Assembly (NCBI GenBank): GCA_045538195.1
Contig: JAZSRA010000120.1
Coordinates: forward strand, 1 to 56,594
Source of the DNA: SVTX01 sp045538195
GTDB taxonomy: Bacteria > Bacillota > Clostridia > Oscillospirales > CAG-272
DNA: 56,594 nucleotides
Direction of reading: 5' to 3'
In this document: piece after piece, positions 17,076-26,639 of the stretch
Layout: each line of letters opens with the position of its first letter
Position numbering within the stretch: position 1 is the first letter of the stretch
Notes under the pieces: model-generated
Told to the model about the DNA's origin: nothing
What the model saw: the letters and a program-made list of their open reading frames with translations, nothing else
The model's database searches: none
Position numbers and translations under genes: made by a program

Positions 17076-18821
17076 TTATTTGTATTTACGGCGAACCGTT
17101 ATGACAACTCCCGCGGCGAAGGCTGCAAGAGTAGGGATAATCGCGAGACACCAGAACCATACGGTGGGATTGCTTTGAGAATAAGCCTTAATGTCCGCCA
17201 TATCGTATTCGTAAAACGCCTTCAGCGGGATGTTTACGGGAATGATCTCGTTGCCCGTATTTCTGAGAACGGACAGGATAACGTCCGTGTTTCCGTATGC
17301 TGTGGAATCAAGCACCTCATTCTTCAAAAAGTCGGTTGAGGCAAGAGAGAGAACGTAAGAGGGACGGTCTATGGTGGTATAATTGTCCTCTTGGACGTAG
17401 CGAAGCTCGTGGGTGACGGTCATGAGCTGGAAAAGCTTGCTTGGCGTAGCCACCTCTACCTCATCTCCTGCGTACGCCGACGCGGTATCGTAAGAAGTGA
17501 AAATGCTGAATAGTTTTCTTGAAATGCCGTTTTTGAAATAATTATAATATTGATATACAGGCTCGTCCGAGGTCTCGTCTGTGTTGGAATAAAGCTTTAC
17601 GTAGGTCTCGGACGGAGGCTCTATGACCGCGCAGTTTCCGAAGATCACCTTAGGGGGATAGTTTCGGTTTGTGATGTCTTGAGTAAGAGAAGCTCCTGTG
17701 CCACCCTCAAAGTATTTGCCCGCAAAGGTCTTTCCGCCGTCGGTTGCCGTTGCGTTTGACGGATCCTCTGTTCTGAAATTGAGCATGTTGCCTGCCAGAT
17801 CCTCGGCTCGGCTCACGGCAACGCCCCACTCCTCAAGATATTCGTCAAGATTGGGCAGGACGGGGGTATCTGCGTCGCATATATAAAAGAAAGCGTTTGC
17901 CTCGTCAAGATATTTATCAAGCTTTTCTATCTCGGATGTGCCGTTCTCGCCCAGATTACCGTATGCCTTGAAGTCGGACGTGGGCGCGAAGGTTATGATC
18001 ATTCTGCAATCCTCGGGTATATCTTCTTTTTCAAGGTCGATAAACTGAGGGATGTAGCCTGCTCCCTCGATAAGCTTTATGAACGTGGAGTATTCGTCTT
18101 TTACCTTAAGTGTATCGCTCACCTCGAAAAGCGTTTCTCCGTGGTTGTATGTGATGCAACAGATAGGCGCTTCGGCTCTTGTGACCGAGAGTATCATGGC
18201 GGCAAGACGCTTCTCGCCGTTGTACGCCCACTCCTCGGAGGTGTCGGTGTCGGTAAGATAGAAGGAGTTTATTCCCTGCACCAGATATTCGCTTCCAAAT
18301 TCTACGATAACGTCGGCGTTGTTGATGGTCGCCGCGGACGTGGTCTTGTATTTCTGAACCGCGGAGGGGTTTTTCGTTATATTAACGTAACTGACCTCTA
18401 CGTATTCGGAATAATTCTTCTCTATTGCCCGAGCAGTATAGCTTACGTAACGGGTCTTAGGATCGCTCTCTATTATATCCTTGTCTGCGCAAAAAATAAT
18501 CTTTAGTTTTTGCGCCGATCCGCCCGAGGTCTGTCCGTCCTCGTTGAAGAGCTTGATCATAGGGATAGCCTCGCGGCCTATAAGGTCGTTACAGGTGTCC
18601 GAGAGGGTGTAGAGGGTTGCAGCACCGTCCTTATACTTGACTTGGCTTATGTCGAAGAAAAGCATAGCCTTGTCGCCAATGATCGAAAACAGAACGTTGA
18701 ACGCTATCACGGCTACGATAACGGCAACGGTTATAACGGTTATTATTTTCGGACTTTTCTTGGCATATATGCTTTGCCCGTCGGACGCGGTACTATCCGC
18801 AACGTCAAATTTTTTCTTCAC
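17076..18821 (-). CDS. GldG-like ABC transporter auxiliary membrane protein
   Basis: A 581-residue protein with an N-terminal transmembrane helix (about 29-52), an extracytoplasmic region containing NHGETLFEVSDTL and a C-terminal transmembrane helix (about 556-575, LAIIPTLAAFAAGVVITV) followed by RRKYK. This is the architecture of GldG / ABC_transp_aux proteins. It is one of two such proteins in the operon. The two share the segments ITYNHGE/FTANHGES and end in VRRKYK/VRRRYS, suggesting paralogues that form a heterodimer. Confidence 0.75.
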   Translation of the reverse strand: MKKKFDVADSTASDGQSIYAKKSPKIITVITVAVIVAVIAFNVLFSIIGDKAMLFFDISQVKYKDGAATLYTLSDTCNDLIGREAIPMIKLFNEDGQTSGGSAQKLKIIFCADKDIIESDPKTRYVSYTARAIEKNYSEYVEVSYVNITKNPSAVQKYKTTSAATINNADVIVEFGSEYLVQGINSFYLTDTDTSEEWAYNGEKRLAAMILSVTRAEAPICCITYNHGETLFEVSDTLKVKDEYSTFIKLIEGAGYIPQFIDLEKEDIPEDCRMIITFAPTSDFKAYGNLGENGTSEIEKLDKYLDEANAFFYICDADTPVLPNLDEYLEEWGVAVSRAEDLAGNMLNFRTEDPSNATATDGGKTFAGKYFEGGTGASLTQDITNRNYPPKVIFGNCAVIEPPSETYVKLYSNTDETSDEPVYQYYNYFKNGISRKLFSIFTSYDTASAYAGDEVEVATPSKLFQLMTVTHELRYVQEDNYTTIDRPSYVLSLASTDFLKNEVLDSTAYGNTDVILSVLRNTGNEIIPVNIPLKAFYEYDMADIKAYSQSNPTVWFWCLAIIPTLAAFAAGVVITVRRKYK

Positions 18822-18861
18822 GCTATTCCCTCCTCTCTTGAAGCTTTAGTGTTTATTAAGG

Positions 18862-20427
18862 TCATGAGTATCTTCTCCTTACCAGTACAAAGACGCCCGC
18901 CGCCGCGCAAATCACGGTAGGGATCAGAGAAAGCAGTACGGTTACGGTGTTTGCGGTCTTGGTGGTGAGAATTTCGATCTCCGTGCTTCCGAAATAACTG
19001 AAAACCAGATCCACGGGAGCGTTTTCTCTGCCCAGATACTTGAAAATGCCCGTTATCGTTCTGCTGTTTCCGATAACGGCGGATTTCATGTGGTCGTCGC
19101 TTGCAAATTCAACCGACGCCGAGGCTATAAGACAAGCGGTCTCGCCGTTAGCACATTCTTGGGTCGACATCGCCATAAGAACGAAGGGGTCGTCCGACGC
19201 TCTCGCCACAGCTCGTCCTCCCGCCCACGCCTCAGCACTTGCGTGAGAGACCATCAGCGGTCCTGCCACACGTGTCAGTCCGTTTGCCGTGGCAATATAG
19301 CTTCCGTCCTCGCTCTTTGTAAAGTTGTCCGCAAAGGTGATGCGTGTGGAATTGCCAAAAACGTTATTTGACGGCAGACCCGTCATAACGCTCTCTCCAA
19401 GTCCGCTTGACGCGTTTTCGGAGATTATTGTATAGCCGTTCACAGTCAGTGAATTTGAGGGGTCTTTTATAAGCTGGCACTTTTCAATGCCGTCGTTGCC
19501 CTTTTCGTGGCTGTATTTGATGCCCCATTCTTCGAGAAATCCTTCAAGATTTACTCTGCCTCCCGACACGAAGGTGTCAGCAGACAAAAATACCATGTAT
19601 TTTCCGCCCGCGTTCATATACGCTTCTATCTTGTCGGCCTCGGAGACTGCGGAAACCTTGTCAGCCGCGATAAGATCCTGCTTGGGGTCAAAGGTTATAA
19701 GAAGCGAGCAATCCTCGGGGATCTCGTCTGCGAAAAGATCTAAAAATCCAATGTTATAGCCTGCTTCAACCACCGTGCGCATAAATTCGTAGCCTTCAAA
19801 GGACTCACCGTGATTTGCGGTGAAATAGCACATTGGAGTATCCTTTTGAGTAACTCTCATAAGGCAGGAGGCTATGATCTTTTCGCCGTTGTATGCCACG
19901 GGGATGGAGCTGTACGCGTTGTCGTAAATGTAAAAATCCCTGAGATTCATGGTCTCGTGTCTGTCCGCAAAGGAGCAAACTATATCCGTTGTCGAGGTGA
20001 CACCCAGCTCACGCGCGGTGGAGGGATCCTCCCAGATGTTCAGATATTCGACCTCTATATGATCGGGGAAAAGCTCTTTTATTTGATATACCGAATCGTG
20101 AATATACTTCTGCCACTCCTCGGAAACTATGGTGTCCTTGTCGTCGCAGAAGGTTACGGTCAGCTTTTCTTTTTGGTGTCCTGCCTCGGTCAGATTTGAG
20201 TTGTACTCGTCTGCCGCGGAGATCACGTATCGGTTGATATATTCCTCGCACTCGTCACTGATGCTGAAGGCTTTCTCGCCGCTGAGATTGATGTAAAGCC
20301 ACTCGTAGCGGGTCGCCATCAGAGATAGTGTCGCGTTAAACACTATCACCGCAACAACCGCGAGAACCGTGAGGATGACCGATACTCTTCCGTATTTCAC
20401 GCTTCGGCTCTTGATATGTTTTTTCAT
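18862..20427 (-). CDS. GldG-like ABC transporter auxiliary membrane protein
   Basis: A 521-residue protein with an N-terminal transmembrane helix (about 16-36), an extracytoplasmic region containing MCYFTANHGESFEG and a C-terminal helix (about 490-516, TVLLSLIPTVICAAAGVFVL) ending RRRYS. It has the same architecture as the neighbour at 17076. GAGGT precedes the ATG at 20427. It lies between the permease and the second GldG-like gene. Together with the GldA- and GldF-like proteins it should form a membrane complex of unknown substrate. Confidence 0.75.
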   Translation of the reverse strand: MKKHIKSRSVKYGRVSVILTVLAVVAVIVFNATLSLMATRYEWLYINLSGEKAFSISDECEEYINRYVISAADEYNSNLTEAGHQKEKLTVTFCDDKDTIVSEEWQKYIHDSVYQIKELFPDHIEVEYLNIWEDPSTARELGVTSTTDIVCSFADRHETMNLRDFYIYDNAYSSIPVAYNGEKIIASCLMRVTQKDTPMCYFTANHGESFEGYEFMRTVVEAGYNIGFLDLFADEIPEDCSLLITFDPKQDLIAADKVSAVSEADKIEAYMNAGGKYMVFLSADTFVSGGRVNLEGFLEEWGIKYSHEKGNDGIEKCQLIKDPSNSLTVNGYTIISENASSGLGESVMTGLPSNNVFGNSTRITFADNFTKSEDGSYIATANGLTRVAGPLMVSHASAEAWAGGRAVARASDDPFVLMAMSTQECANGETACLIASASVEFASDDHMKSAVIGNSRTITGIFKYLGRENAPVDLVFSYFGSTEIEILTTKTANTVTVLLSLIPTVICAAAGVFVLVRRRYS

Positions 20428-20455
20428 CGTTTTACCTCAAAAACCTGATTTTGCG

Positions 20456-21202
20456 TTATTTCCAACGGCGCTTTTCGTAAACGCGCACGGTCAGGAACAC
20501 GAAGACGAACGCCAGCGACGCGAAATAGGTTGCCGCCGCCACGTCAAATACGCCGTTTACGAAGTTGTTGAATCTTGCGAATATCGAGATCCAGCTAAGG
20601 GCAACTCTGATCCAATATACGTCAATAAACGAGGCGACCAATCCGATCGCCAAAAAGCCTACGATCCCGGCTATGGTTATTATTGCCGCCGCAAGCTGAT
20701 TTTCTGTCAGAGCGGAGACCAGCGTTCCTATTGCGATAAACGCCGCACCTATAAGTATAAGCGCTATCATTCCGCCGATGACCTGCGCGGTGATGGGACC
20801 GACGAAGGTAGTGTCATAGCCAAGATTTCCGCGCTCTGCGGCGGCGATGACGTAAAGAGGAATAAAGTTGATGCAGCTTGCCGCCATGCAACCGAGAAAA
20901 ACCGAAAAAGCGGCAAAATACTTGCCAAGTACCATGCCCGTAAGAGAGACGGGGGCTGTGAGAAGTAGTTGCTCGGTCCTCATCTTTCTTTCCTCGGAAA
21001 AAAGCCTCATTGTAAGGAGCGGTATCAGTATCGCAAATGCTATTATCATTATCATAAAATATGCCGACACGTCGTAGCTCTTTGAGAGCAGCGTGGTGTA
21101 GCAGCAGGAGAGCGCCGAGCATAAAAGGAATATTCCCACAAAAACGTATCCTATGGGGTTTATGAAATAGGAACGCAGTTCTTTTTTTAATATCGCGAAC
21201 AT
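20456..21202 (-). CDS. ABC-2 type permease, GldF-like
   Basis: A 248-residue protein beginning MFAILKKELRSYFINPIGYV, the typical start of GldF/NatB-type permeases, with six predicted transmembrane helices and a cytoplasmic FSEERKMRTEQLLLTAPVS loop that contacts the ATPase. AAAGGA precedes the ATG. It follows the ATPase gene by 34 nt. Confidence 0.85.
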   Translation of the reverse strand: MFAILKKELRSYFINPIGYVFVGIFLLCSALSCCYTTLLSKSYDVSAYFMIMIIAFAILIPLLTMRLFSEERKMRTEQLLLTAPVSLTGMVLGKYFAAFSVFLGCMAASCINFIPLYVIAAAERGNLGYDTTFVGPITAQVIGGMIALILIGAAFIAIGTLVSALTENQLAAAIITIAGIVGFLAIGLVASFIDVYWIRVALSWISIFARFNNFVNGVFDVAAATYFASLAFVFVFLTVRVYEKRRWK

Positions 21203-21236
21203 TATGTTATGTCCTTTCGGTTAGATTTGGTGTTTG

Positions 21237-22331
21237 TCAATCGTCGTAAGTCAGATCCTCTGCCGACGCATCCTCGCGTCTCTGCTCGGCGTCCTTGACG
21301 AGATCGGCGGCGAGATCGTTTTCAAGCGTGGTTCTCGTTCTTTTGATCCTCTTTTGAGAGCTGCTCTTTGAGTGTTTTCTTGAGGGCGAGGACTCGTCCT
21401 CGGTCTTGTCCACTACCGTGATAAAAATGTCCTCAAGGCTCATGCCCAGTGACTCAAGTCCTACCATCGCCCAGCCCTTTTCCGCGAGGACGTAGAAAAG
21501 CTTCTTTCTTATGTCAACTCCGAAGTCGCTTTCGATCATATACGTGTACGCATCTCCGTCCTTTTGAGCCAAAACCTCGGCGTAAGCGATGCCGTGCATG
21601 CTTTTAAGTGTGTCCAGCACTTCTCTCTGGGGGCCGCTGATCTTTACGTTGAAACGGCGGTTGTTTTCGACTACGCGAGTGATGTTTTCGGTCTTTTCAT
21701 CGGCAACTATTTTGCCCTTGTTGATGATGATGATTCGGTCGCAGACCGCCTGAACCTCGCCCAAGACGTGTGTGGAAAGAAGAACCGTGTGATCCTTGCC
21801 GAGGGTTCTTATAAGGCTTCTTATCTCGATTATCTGTTTGGGGTCAAGACCGACTGTCGGCTCGTCAAAGATTATGACGGGAGGATTGCCGATAAGTGCC
21901 TGCGCCACGCCTACTCTCTGTCTGTATCCCTTGGAAAGATTGCGTATTACTCTCTTTCTCACGTCGCTTATCTTCACAACGTCGCAGATCTCGCTCAGAT
22001 GCGCCTCGCGGTCAAGGGTGCAGCCCTTAAGCTCGTAGTTGAATTTCAGATATTCGTCAACAGTCATATCAAGGTAAACGGGAGGCTGCTCGGGAAGATA
22101 ACCGATAAGCCTTTTTGCTCCGATAGGATCGGAAAGCAGATCTATCCCTGCCACCGAGACCCGTCCCGCAGATGCGGACAGGTAGCCCGTGAGAATATTC
22201 ATAGTAGTGCTTTTTCCCGCTCCGTTAGGACCGAGAAAGCCTACTGTCTCTCCCTTTTCTATCTCAAAGCTTATATCGTCAACGGCGAGATTTGTGCCGT
22301 AGCTTTTTGTCAGATGCTCGATCTTGATCAT
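21237..22331 (-). CDS. ABC transporter ATP-binding protein, GldA-like
   Basis: A 364-residue protein: Walker A GPNGAGKSTT, signature NLSKGYRQRVG, Walker B IIFDEPTVGLDP and switch His in LLSTHVLGEV. After the core domain (about 1-230) there is a regulatory extension, then a Lys/Arg/Ser/Asp-rich tail (RKHSKSSSQKRIKRTRTTLE) not usual in the family. It is the first gene of the leftward operon and should power the GldF-like permease. Confidence 0.9.
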   Translation of the reverse strand: MIKIEHLTKSYGTNLAVDDISFEIEKGETVGFLGPNGAGKSTTMNILTGYLSASAGRVSVAGIDLLSDPIGAKRLIGYLPEQPPVYLDMTVDEYLKFNYELKGCTLDREAHLSEICDVVKISDVRKRVIRNLSKGYRQRVGVAQALIGNPPVIIFDEPTVGLDPKQIIEIRSLIRTLGKDHTVLLSTHVLGEVQAVCDRIIIINKGKIVADEKTENITRVVENNRRFNVKISGPQREVLDTLKSMHGIAYAEVLAQKDGDAYTYMIESDFGVDIRKKLFYVLAEKGWAMVGLESLGMSLEDIFITVVDKTEDESSPSRKHSKSSSQKRIKRTRTTLENDLAADLVKDAEQRREDASAEDLTYDD

Positions 22332-22488
22332 AAAACGTCCGTCCCTTTAATTATTTAAATTAAAACATACATACAAGAGTATATCACCGATTTGTAAACT
22401 GCCTATGAACGCTTTTTGAGATAGATACTCAAAAACTCTGATTTTTGGGTGAATTTTATGTGTTTTAACAACAATTACGCCAAAGCTC

Positions 22489-22517
22489 TTGACGAAACGG
22501 CCGCAATTTGGTAAAAT
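22489..22517 (+). promoter_or_regulatory. Sigma-A promoter of ahcY
   Basis: TTGACG (22489-22494) and TAAAAT (22512-22517) with 17-bp spacing, 37 nt before the ATG at 22555. This rules out the longer reading frame that begins inside the -35. A TTTTTGAG/CTCAAAAA hairpin at about 22412 lies upstream, between the divergent genes. Confidence 0.75.
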
Positions 22518-22554
22518 AGTATTTGTGAAAATATGCAAAAACGAGGATTTTGAA

Positions 22555-23796
22555 ATGAGCAACATAAAAAACACTGAAATATGGCAGTCGGGTAAGGATA
22601 AGATCGACTGGGTTCGCTCCTATATGCCCCTTCTCTCCACTATCGAGGAGGAATTTAAGGCAACACAGCCCTTTAAGGGGTTGAAAATATCGATGTCGAT
22701 CCACCTTGAAGCGAAGACCGCCAATCTTGCCAAGGTGCTTCGCGCAGGCGGTGCCGATGTGAGAGTTACGGGTTGCAATCCCCTCTCCACGCAGGACGAC
22801 GTTGCCGCTGCTCTCGTTCACGAGGGTTTTGAGGTCAACGCTATCCACGGAACCGACGAGGAGGGATATACACGCGATCTTATCAACACCATTACCTTTT
22901 CCCCCGATCTTCTTATCGACGACGGTGGCGACCTTATGAGCCTGCTTCACGGAGAATACCGTGAGTACGGCAAAAATCTTATAGGTGGATGCGAGGAGAC
23001 GACCACGGGAGTTCACAGACTCATCGCTCGCGAAAAAGCAGGCAGACTTGACTACACCATGATCGACGTCAATGATGCAGATTGCAAACATTTGTTCGAT
23101 AATAGATACGGAACAGGTCAGTCTACGCTTGACGGAATAATGAACTGCACAAACCTTATGATAGCAGGAAAAACCTTTGTTGTAGCAGGATATGGCTGGT
23201 GCGGTAAGGGTCTTGCCATGAGAGCTAAGGGCATGGGCGCTGTGGTGGTCATCACCGAGATCGATCCCGTCAAGGCGATCGAGGCGGTTATGGACGGATT
23301 TACCGTTATGCCCATGGACGAGGCGGCAAAGATCGGTGACATCTTCGTTACTCTCACGGGTTGCTCCGACGTGATCACGGAAAGACATTTCAAGGTCATG
23401 AAGGACGGCGTTCTGCTCGCCAATAGCGGTCACTTTGACGTTGAGATCAACAAAGGCGAGCTTGAAGCTCTCTCCACCAAGATCTGGGACAGAAAGCCCA
23501 ACATCAAAGGCTATCAAATGGCGGACGGACGTATTATCAACCTTCTTGCCGAAGGCAGACTTGTAAACCTTGCGGCAGGCAACGGTCATCCCGCTGAAAT
23601 TATGGATATGAGCTTTGCGATTCAGGCTAAATCCCTTGAATACCTTGCTAAAAACCGCGGAAAGCTTGAAAAGAAGCTCTACTCCGTTCCTGCGGAGACC
23701 GACAGAGCCGTAGCGGAGCTGAAGCTTCGCACTATGAATATTGGCATTGATAAGCTTACAGATGCTCAAAAGGAGTACCTCGAAAAGGTAGATTGA
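22555..23796 (+). CDS. ahcY: Adenosylhomocysteinase
   Basis: A 413-residue enzyme converting S-adenosylhomocysteine to adenosine and homocysteine, relieving inhibition of methyltransferases. Visible motifs are SIHLEAKTANLAKVL (substrate binding, N-terminal), DDGGDLMSLLH, GGCEETTTGVHRL, the NAD-binding loop VVAGYGWCGKGLAMRAKGMGA, and LLAEGRLVNLAAGNGHPAEIMD near the end. The ATG at 22555 has GAGG about 8 nt upstream. It is followed by mnmG after 7 nt, so the methylation-related genes ahcY, mnmG and rsmG may be read together. Confidence 0.95.
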   Translation: MSNIKNTEIWQSGKDKIDWVRSYMPLLSTIEEEFKATQPFKGLKISMSIHLEAKTANLAKVLRAGGADVRVTGCNPLSTQDDVAAALVHEGFEVNAIHGTDEEGYTRDLINTITFSPDLLIDDGGDLMSLLHGEYREYGKNLIGGCEETTTGVHRLIAREKAGRLDYTMIDVNDADCKHLFDNRYGTGQSTLDGIMNCTNLMIAGKTFVVAGYGWCGKGLAMRAKGMGAVVVITEIDPVKAIEAVMDGFTVMPMDEAAKIGDIFVTLTGCSDVITERHFKVMKDGVLLANSGHFDVEINKGELEALSTKIWDRKPNIKGYQMADGRIINLLAEGRLVNLAAGNGHPAEIMDMSFAIQAKSLEYLAKNRGKLEKKLYSVPAETDRAVAELKLRTMNIGIDKLTDAQKEYLEKVD

Positions 23797-23803
23797 GGCA
23801 AAA

Positions 23804-25687
23804 ATGGAACTTAAAACACAAATTGCCGTTGTAGGCGCAGGTCACGCGGGCGTTGAAGCGGCGCTAGCATCGGCTAGAATGGGAATCGACACGGTTCTTT
23901 TCACTATGTCTCTCGACAGCATAGCCAATATGCCCTGCAATCCGTCGATCGGAGGCACGGCAAAGGGGCATCTTGTATATGAGATAGACGCTCTTGGCGG
24001 CGAGATGGGCTATGCGGCAGATCTGGTAACACTCCAATCGAGAACCCTTAATCTCGGCAAGGGCGCGGCGGTTCATTCCAAGCGCGTTCAGGCTGACAGG
24101 AGCAAGTACCGTCAGATAATGAAATCTACGCTTGAAAGGACCGAAAATCTTCGCCTTATTCAAGCGGAAATCACAGAGATAATTACCGAAAATAGCGACG
24201 AATTTCCTTATAGTAAAAGGATCGTTGGCGTCAAAACCCGACTCGGAGAGGTCTGGCGTTGTGACGCCGCGGTTATATGCGGCGGAACATTTTTGAATGG
24301 TAGAATATTCGTCGGCGACGTCAACTATCCCGCAGGTCCCGACGGACTTCTGGAAGCAAAAATGCTTTCGGATTCGCTTGTTGCGAACGGCGTAAAGCTT
24401 ATGCGATTCAAAACAGGAACTCCCGTTCGAGCAAAAAGAAGCACCATTGATTTTTCCAAGCTTGAGCTTCAGGAGGGAGAGCAAGATTTCCTCCCATATT
24501 CTTGGAAAACAGACGAAAAACGCTTGAAAAGAGACGGTCAGATCCCTTGCTACATTGTTTACACGAACGCAAATACTCATAAAATCATCAGAGATAATAT
24601 ACATCGATCTGCAATGTATTCTGGGCAGATACATGGTACAGGCCCAAGATATTGTCCGTCAATTGAGGACAAGCTGGTACGCTTTGCCGATAAGGAAAGA
24701 CATCAGCTTTTTGTCGAACCTGTAGGAGAGGATACCGAGGAGATGTATATCCAAGGTTTCTCTACCTCGCTTCCAACGGAGCTGCAGTATGAGATGCTGC
24801 GATCGCTTGAAGGCTTTGAGAACGCAGAAATAATGCGTTATGCCTACGCGATCGAGTACGACTGCATTGACCCGACACAGCTCTACCCCACTCTTGAATT
24901 TAAAGAGATTTCGGGACTTTACGGAGCAGGTCAGTTCAATGGAACCTCGGGTTACGAGGAGGCCGCGGCGCAGGGACTCGTGGCGGGAATGAACGCGGCT
25001 TTAAAGATTAAAAGCGAAGAACCTGTCGTGCTTGACCGTTCGGGAAGCTATATAGGCACTCTCATCGACGACTTGACCACAAAAGGCACAAACGAGCCTT
25101 ACAGAATGATGACCTCGCGCTCGGAATATAGACTTTTGCTTCGTCAGGACAACGCGGACGAACGGCTTACTCCTATCGGGCGACGCGCGGGACTTGTTGG
25201 TGACGAGCAATATGCCGCCTACGTTGACAAAAAAGAAAGAATTGCCGCAGAAAAGCAAAGACTTGAAAACACTTATCTTTCAAAGGATTTAGCAACTGCT
25301 TTTCTTGAAAAACACGGAAAAGAGGCAGCAAAATCGGGAGTTTCACTTGCGGATCTGTTGAGAAGACCTGACTTTGATTACGAATCTATCGCCGAGCTTG
25401 ACGTTGACAGACCGATTCTCTCAAAGAACGTAATTCTTGCGGCAAGTACGGACATTAAGTATGCCGGATACGTCAAAAGGCAGCTCAACGAGGTCAAAAA
25501 ATACGAAAAGATCGAGTCAAAGAAGCTTCCGAGCGGCCTTGATTACAAATCCATTAAGGGACTTAGGATCGAAGCTGCTCAAAAGCTCGACAAGGTAAAG
25601 CCTTTGACTGTCGGGCAAGCATCGAGAATCAGCGGGGTAAATCCTGCCGACATTTCTGTTCTTCTGATATATCTTGGAATCAAGTGA
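23804..25687 (+). CDS. mnmG: tRNA uridine-5-carboxymethylaminomethyl modification enzyme MnmG
   Basis: A 627-residue FAD enzyme that, with MnmE, modifies U34 of several tRNAs. The FAD motif is VVGAGHAGVEAALASARMG, followed by the family signature MPCNPSIGGTAKGHL. The C-terminus has the MnmE/tRNA-binding helical part (LTVGQASRISGVNPADISVLL). Length is normal (about 620-630). AAVHSKRVQADR replaces the more common AVWALRAQADR. The neighbouring rsmG, parA and parB are the conserved origin-proximal gene order. Confidence 0.97.
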   Translation: MELKTQIAVVGAGHAGVEAALASARMGIDTVLFTMSLDSIANMPCNPSIGGTAKGHLVYEIDALGGEMGYAADLVTLQSRTLNLGKGAAVHSKRVQADRSKYRQIMKSTLERTENLRLIQAEITEIITENSDEFPYSKRIVGVKTRLGEVWRCDAAVICGGTFLNGRIFVGDVNYPAGPDGLLEAKMLSDSLVANGVKLMRFKTGTPVRAKRSTIDFSKLELQEGEQDFLPYSWKTDEKRLKRDGQIPCYIVYTNANTHKIIRDNIHRSAMYSGQIHGTGPRYCPSIEDKLVRFADKERHQLFVEPVGEDTEEMYIQGFSTSLPTELQYEMLRSLEGFENAEIMRYAYAIEYDCIDPTQLYPTLEFKEISGLYGAGQFNGTSGYEEAAAQGLVAGMNAALKIKSEEPVVLDRSGSYIGTLIDDLTTKGTNEPYRMMTSRSEYRLLLRQDNADERLTPIGRRAGLVGDEQYAAYVDKKERIAAEKQRLENTYLSKDLATAFLEKHGKEAAKSGVSLADLLRRPDFDYESIAELDVDRPILSKNVILAASTDIKYAGYVKRQLNEVKKYEKIESKKLPSGLDYKSIKGLRIEAAQKLDKVKPLTVGQASRISGVNPADISVLLIYLGIK

Positions 25688-25694
25688 GGTGCCT

Positions 25695-26420
25695 ATGGAC
25701 CAAAACGATTACATTAATTATATAATAAATTCTTTTGAAAAGAACGGACTTGGACATTTAATTGATCCCGAAAAGGCGGAAAAACTCTATAAGCTTTCAA
25801 ACCATTTGGTTGAAACCAACAAGCACACCAATCTCACTGCTATTACTGATGAAAAGGATATAATATTGAAGCATTTCCTTGATTCTGCGACGGTTTGTGA
25901 CTGCTTTTCTGATGAGTGGAGCGTGCTTGACGTTGGATGTGGAGCAGGATTTCCGTCGCTTCCTCTGGCAATTCTTCGCCCGGATTTAAAGATAACTTCG
26001 ATAGACAGCACGGGTAAAAAAATCAACTTTGTGAATAGTACAGCCGAGAATCTGAAACTAACCAATATAGAAGCGTTCTGTATACGCGCGGAGGATTTTG
26101 CGAAGAGCCACAGAGAAATATTTGATGCCTGCACGAGCCGAGCTGTAGCAAGATTGAACATACTTGCAGAGCTTTGCGTACCATTTGTCAAGCGGGGAGG
26201 CCTCTTTGTTGCTATGAAATCTGACAAGGGTTCCGAAGAACATAACGAAGCCGAAAATAGCATTTCAACCCTTGGGTGCAAGCTTGCCGGCAAGAAAACT
26301 TTGGAGCTTTCTATAGAAAACTCGGCAATCTCGAGGGAAATTTACAGTTTCGAAAAGGTTTCGCACACGCCCTCGCAGTATCCGAGGAATTATTCTCAAA
26401 TAACAAAAAAGCCGCTTTGA
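25695..26420 (+). CDS. rsmG: 16S rRNA (guanine-N7) methyltransferase RsmG
   Basis: A 241-residue methyltransferase acting on G527 of 16S rRNA. SAM-binding motif I is VLDVGCGAGFPSLPLAI, and the family segments HTNLTAITDEKDIILKHFLDS and TSRAVARLNILAELCVP are present. The ATG at 25695 is preceded by GAGGTG and begins 7 nt after the mnmG stop. An upstream in-frame start at 25674 would overlap mnmG and is not needed. Confidence 0.95.
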   Translation: MDQNDYINYIINSFEKNGLGHLIDPEKAEKLYKLSNHLVETNKHTNLTAITDEKDIILKHFLDSATVCDCFSDEWSVLDVGCGAGFPSLPLAILRPDLKITSIDSTGKKINFVNSTAENLKLTNIEAFCIRAEDFAKSHREIFDACTSRAVARLNILAELCVPFVKRGGLFVAMKSDKGSEEHNEAENSISTLGCKLAGKKTLELSIENSAISREIYSFEKVSHTPSQYPRNYSQITKKPL

Positions 26421-26430
26421 GCGGCTTTTT
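26406..26430 (+). terminator. Terminator of the ahcY-mnmG-rsmG operon
   Basis: AAAAAGCCGC and GCGGCTTTTT with a TTTGA loop overlap the end of rsmG and run straight into the first parS site. Confidence 0.85.
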
Positions 26431-26445
26431 GTTTCACGTGAAACA
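26430..26445. promoter_or_regulatory. parS site 1, exact match
   Basis: TGTTTCACGTGAAACA, the perfect ParB/Spo0J palindrome. Confidence 0.95.
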
Positions 26446-26463
26446 AGATTGGACGCGATTTTT

Positions 26464-26479
26464 TGTTTCACGTGAAACA
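26464..26479. promoter_or_regulatory. parS site 2, exact match
   Basis: TGTTTCACGTGAAACA, 34 bp after site 1. Confidence 0.95.
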
Positions 26480-26565
26480 AGATTAAATGCGGCTTTTTTC
26501 GCGTGAAACAAAATTGGATGCGGCTTTTTGCTTCACATGAAACGAGATTGAACGTGGCTCTTTTT

Positions 26566-26581
26566 TGTTTCACGTGAAACA
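26566..26581. promoter_or_regulatory. parS site 5, exact match
   Basis: TGTTTCACGTGAAACA, the array member closest to parA. Confidence 0.95.
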
Positions 26582-26639
26582 CGGAAACGAGATTGTTGTA
26601 AAAATTTTATGTTTGTTCACACTTTTTGCTGAAAACCTC

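Larger units (their letters stand above)
26430..26581. repeat. Tandem parS array (five sites on a period of 31-37 bp)
   Basis: Three exact 16-bp parS sites (26430, 26464, 26566) and two degenerate ones (26495-26510, 14/16; 26529-26544, 13/16) are separated by related GATT-rich spacers such as AGATTGGACGCGATTTT. The array appears to have grown by tandem duplication of a unit of about 34 bp. It lies immediately upstream of parA-parB and would nucleate ParB spreading. Confidence 0.9.

Noticed and set aside
22332..22554. S-adenosylhomocysteine riboswitch upstream of ahcY
   Set aside because: The leader after the promoter is only about 30 nt, too short for the known SAH-riboswitch fold, and no matching motif is seen.
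22465..23769. Long open frame of 434 codons on the minus strand opposite ahcY
   Set aside because: It exactly shadows a clear, motif-complete ahcY gene, has no ribosome site, and its product matches nothing recognisable. It is an effect of codon usage.
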